NCBI RefSeq assembly: GCF_030547425.1
Contig: NZ_JAUORH010000012.1
Coordinates: 40,557-104,556 of the forward strand
Source: Tenacibaculum sp. 1_MG-2023
GTDB lineage: Bacteria > Bacteroidota > Bacteroidia > Flavobacteriales > Flavobacteriaceae
Reading direction: 5' to 3'
DNA length: 64,000 nucleotides
Each line of letters opens with the position of its first letter. Within the stretch, counting starts at the first letter, position 1. The position numbers and the translations under genes were made by a program. The notes beneath the pieces are model-generated. The model did no database searches and was not told the origin of the DNA. It worked only from the letters and a program-made list of their open reading frames with translations. This document shows positions 61,853-64,000 of this stretch, in pieces.

Positions 61853-62734
61853 ATGACAACTACGCAATTACAAAACTTTTTGGTATTGACCGAAACGCTG
61901 AATTTCAGAAAGGCATCGGAACGGATTTTTATTGCCCAACCCGCTTTAAGTAGACAGATTCAGGTGCTTGAGGAAGAACTCGGTTTTTTATTATTCGACC
62001 GTTCACGAAAGCAAATTACGTTGACTAAATCGGGAATATTCTTTAAAACGGAGGTTTCCAAAATGTTGAACCAACTCGACCAATCCATTAAAAGAGGAGT
62101 TTTGATTAATCAGGGAAAGGCAGGCGAAATTAAAATTGGACACGCAAGTTCGGCGATGCATACTGTCTTGCCAAAACTGCTACGATATATGGAAACGAAT
62201 CTGCCCGACTTAAAATCAAGTCTCGTAGAGGGAACTAATGAAATGATTTTCGACAAATTGAACGACAACGAGGTGGATTTTGGTTTTGTTCCAAACGCAT
62301 TTATTCCCGATGGACTTTCGAGCCTAACGATTTACAAAGAAAACTATCTTTTAATTTTACCCAAAGAACATCGGTTGAACACCTCTAATTTTAAGGATTT
62401 GGCGGACTGTAAAAACGAAAAATGGGTCTTGAATCCACAACCCGAGGGGTTTGGATATATGGAAGAAATTTTAAAAATCATTGGAAATTATGGATATTCC
62501 CCGAAAATCGTGCATCGTTCGCCGAATACATCGACCGTCCTAAGAATGGTTTCTGCAGGACTTGGAATCACGATGATGGGAAAATCGACCTTAAAAGGGT
62601 TTTCGCTTGACCTAAAAAGTATAGAACTTTCTGATTTGCCATACCAATTGGATATGAAATTGGTGTGGAAAACGGAACGGGAAAATGAATTGGAATCGTA
62701 TCTAAATTTTTTGAAACACTATTTGAAGATTTAA
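61853..62734 (+). CDS. LysR-family regulator of the DMT transporter
   Basis: LysR-type regulator (293 aa): HTH LQNFLVLTETLNFRKASERIFIAQPALSRQIQVLEEEL and a ligand-binding domain ending MVSAGLGITMMGKSTLKGF. Its codons use C and G at third positions clearly more than the neighbours (many CCC, CGG, TTG), suggesting recent transfer from a less AT-rich relative. Divergent from the EamA transporter. Confidence 0.92.
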   Translation: MTTTQLQNFLVLTETLNFRKASERIFIAQPALSRQIQVLEEELGFLLFDRSRKQITLTKSGIFFKTEVSKMLNQLDQSIKRGVLINQGKAGEIKIGHASSAMHTVLPKLLRYMETNLPDLKSSLVEGTNEMIFDKLNDNEVDFGFVPNAFIPDGLSSLTIYKENYLLILPKEHRLNTSNFKDLADCKNEKWVLNPQPEGFGYMEEILKIIGNYGYSPKIVHRSPNTSTVLRMVSAGLGITMMGKSTLKGFSLDLKSIELSDLPYQLDMKLVWKTERENELESYLNFLKHYLKI

Positions 62735-62999
62735 ACATTGGAATACTTAACCCGTTACACACACTTTTACACCAACGCTTCATCCGCTGCAAAAATGAGT
62801 GTTTACTCCCTTCTTTATTATATGATAAATAAATGCTCGTGAATCTCCTTTGTCGATTTCACTACCTTTCAAAAGGAACACTTTAGAAGAAAACTTTTGA
62901 AGAACATTCCATTTACAAAAACAAACATTCGGACTAAAATTAATGGATTAGAATAAAAGGAAAAATTATTTTAATCACAAAAACTTGGGTAGAAAACAC

Positions 63000-63269
63000 T
63001 ATGCACAACAAAGTAATGTGGTAAAAAACAAGTAAAAACTCATTAACTTTTCACTAAAATACTTCTATAATTATTATCATAGGTTAGCCCTGATTTTGCG
63101 ATAGCAAAAGCTTGTTTTAGTAGCTTATTACACACCGCTATTAAAGCAAGCTTTTGCCCTTTACTCTTAGCTAAAATTCACTTATAGAATTCTTGCTTTT
63201 TTTTTAAATTTCTTGTTTTTTTCTTCGGTTTGTATTTACTAAATTGGTTGCTTAAACCACATTACCGGC
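63000..63269 (-). mobile_element. IS110 C-terminal fragment C inside an attC-like junction
   Basis: Starts with TATGCACAAC followed by AAAG, then the minus-strand last ~45 codons of an IS110 transposase (GQKLALIAVCNKLLKQAFA ... YRSILVKS, stop at about 63050) and a right half like that at 57555-57616 (CTTCGGTTTGTATTT ... ATTACCGGCAA). It is more diverged than fragments A and B. The interval 62735-63305 holds nothing else that I can recognise. Confidence 0.65.
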
Positions 63270-63305
63270 AATCGTAACAAAATGAGAATGTTGATATACT
63301 AAGTT

Positions 63306-63677
63306 ATGAATGATTTACACGTAAGCACAATAATAACTATTATATTGATTTGCCATTTAGCAGCCATTACCATTGGGTATAAAATGCAAAAAACAACTTT
63401 AATAATTTCTTATTTGAATATGGTTACTGTGATAGGCATATTTGTTTTTTGGATCATTACTAACCCGACTATAAAACAACATAACTTTGAATTTAGAGAA
63501 TTATTAGTGATATGTTTGGAAGCTTTTATTTTTATATTCGCTTTCTACTCTATAATTGGTTTTCATAATAAAGCTTATGTAAAAGTCATAAATTTCATTG
63601 GATTTGGAATTCATTTATTGGCTACAATAGGAATGTTTTATTATATGTTCGCATTCAAATTTGACAAACTTTTTTAA
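63306..63677 (+). CDS. Small four-span membrane protein
   Basis: A 123-aa protein with four hydrophobic segments (about 7-24, 31-52, 66-86, 93-115) and short charged loops. No family recognised. It follows the last cassette-like junction, so it may be cassette cargo; the next gene starts 19 bases after its stop. Confidence 0.6.
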   Translation: MNDLHVSTIITIILICHLAAITIGYKMQKTTLIISYLNMVTVIGIFVFWIITNPTIKQHNFEFRELLVICLEAFIFIFAFYSIIGFHNKAYVKVINFIGFGIHLLATIGMFYYMFAFKFDKLF

Positions 63678-63696
63678 TGATAAATCGAGCTTAATA

Positions 63697-63939
63697 ATGA
63701 AGGTTTCTGAAATTAACATACTGATTATATTACTTGTATTTATTCATTTTACAGGATATGCACAATCAGACAATAATATGATAAACAGTTCTATTACAAT
63801 GCCTTTAAAAATTGGAAAAAACCCTAGTACCCAATTTGAGAAATTAGTTATAGAACCTGCCAATTTATTTATTCAATCCAAACCAATAAACAACGACTCA
63901 CCACATTTTCAACTAGAATTAAATTTATTGAGTTATTAA
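63697..63939 (+). CDS. Small secreted protein
   Basis: An 80-aa protein from ATG 63697 (the frame is open earlier but the signal begins here): signal MKVSEINILIILLVFIHFTG ending YAQ, then a polar mature part of about 55 residues. No family recognised. Probably co-transcribed with the membrane protein before it. Confidence 0.5.
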   Translation: MKVSEINILIILLVFIHFTGYAQSDNNMINSSITMPLKIGKNPSTQFEKLVIEPANLFIQSKPINNDSPHFQLELNLLSY

Positions 63940-64000
63940 GTTACGTTCTGTTTTATTTGTTTCCAGGTCATAGGCTCATTATTAATCATTCTAATAATAG

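Overview
The window is AT-rich chromosomal DNA of a flavobacterium (Bacteroidota), most likely Tenacibaculum or a close relative; the genus is inference. The evidence is the gene order tRNA-Thr/Tyr/Gly/Thr-tuf-tRNA-Trp-secE-nusG-rplK-rplA, -7 promoter elements of the TAnnTTTG type, a near absence of Shine-Dalgarno sites apart from a very strong one before rpsU, and families typical of Flavobacteriaceae (DUF2851, fused E1 2-oxoacid dehydrogenase, flavobacterial PspC-like protein).

Layout. 1-5.4 kb: translation operon, hpf, xerC-type recombinase, rpsU. 5.5-14.6 kb: acyl-CoA dehydrogenase, helix-hairpin-helix protein, alanine/glycine symporter, RmlD-like reductase, K+ channel, PspC-like protein, uvrA. 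14.7-24.9 kb: a secreted Cys-rich peptide system. It has an orphan response regulator, a membrane protein fusing a catalytically dead C39-like domain, a VKOR domain and a thioredoxin domain, a peptidase-containing ABC exporter (PCAT), an HlyD-type adaptor, fifteen intact precursors that share a ~23-residue double-glycine-type leader but have different cores, and one decayed precursor. Seven copies of a leader element that can fold as a pseudoknot precede the precursor groups. 25-45.5 kb: LOG protein, degenerate M1-like protein, E1 dehydrogenase, transporters, two remnant or broken genes, a thioredoxin/peroxiredoxin/katG oxidative-stress group, an NtrC-type regulator, MscS and an ABC-2 exporter. 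45.6-51.8 kb: a MarR-controlled fatty-acid beta-oxidation operon with two palindromic operators. 52-53.5 kb: two lipoproteins. 53.6-53.9 kb: a GC-rich 21-bp minisatellite.

54.0-63.3 kb is accessory DNA with the architecture of an integron-like cassette array without a visible integrase. Three consecutive units each begin with a GTT... core and end with its own exact complement ...AAC, a different 9-10 bp sequence for each unit. The units carry a probable toxin-antitoxin-SecB-like chaperone (TAC) operon, a large PIN-like protein, and a Fur-regulated oxidoreductase/small protein/methyltransferase module with twin operators. Remnants of an IS110-family transposase sit at the same place in three of the junctions.

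The two most interesting systems are the oxidative-folding peptide exporter with its repeated RNA element, and the cassette array. All similarity statements come from reading motifs by eye; no database search was run.
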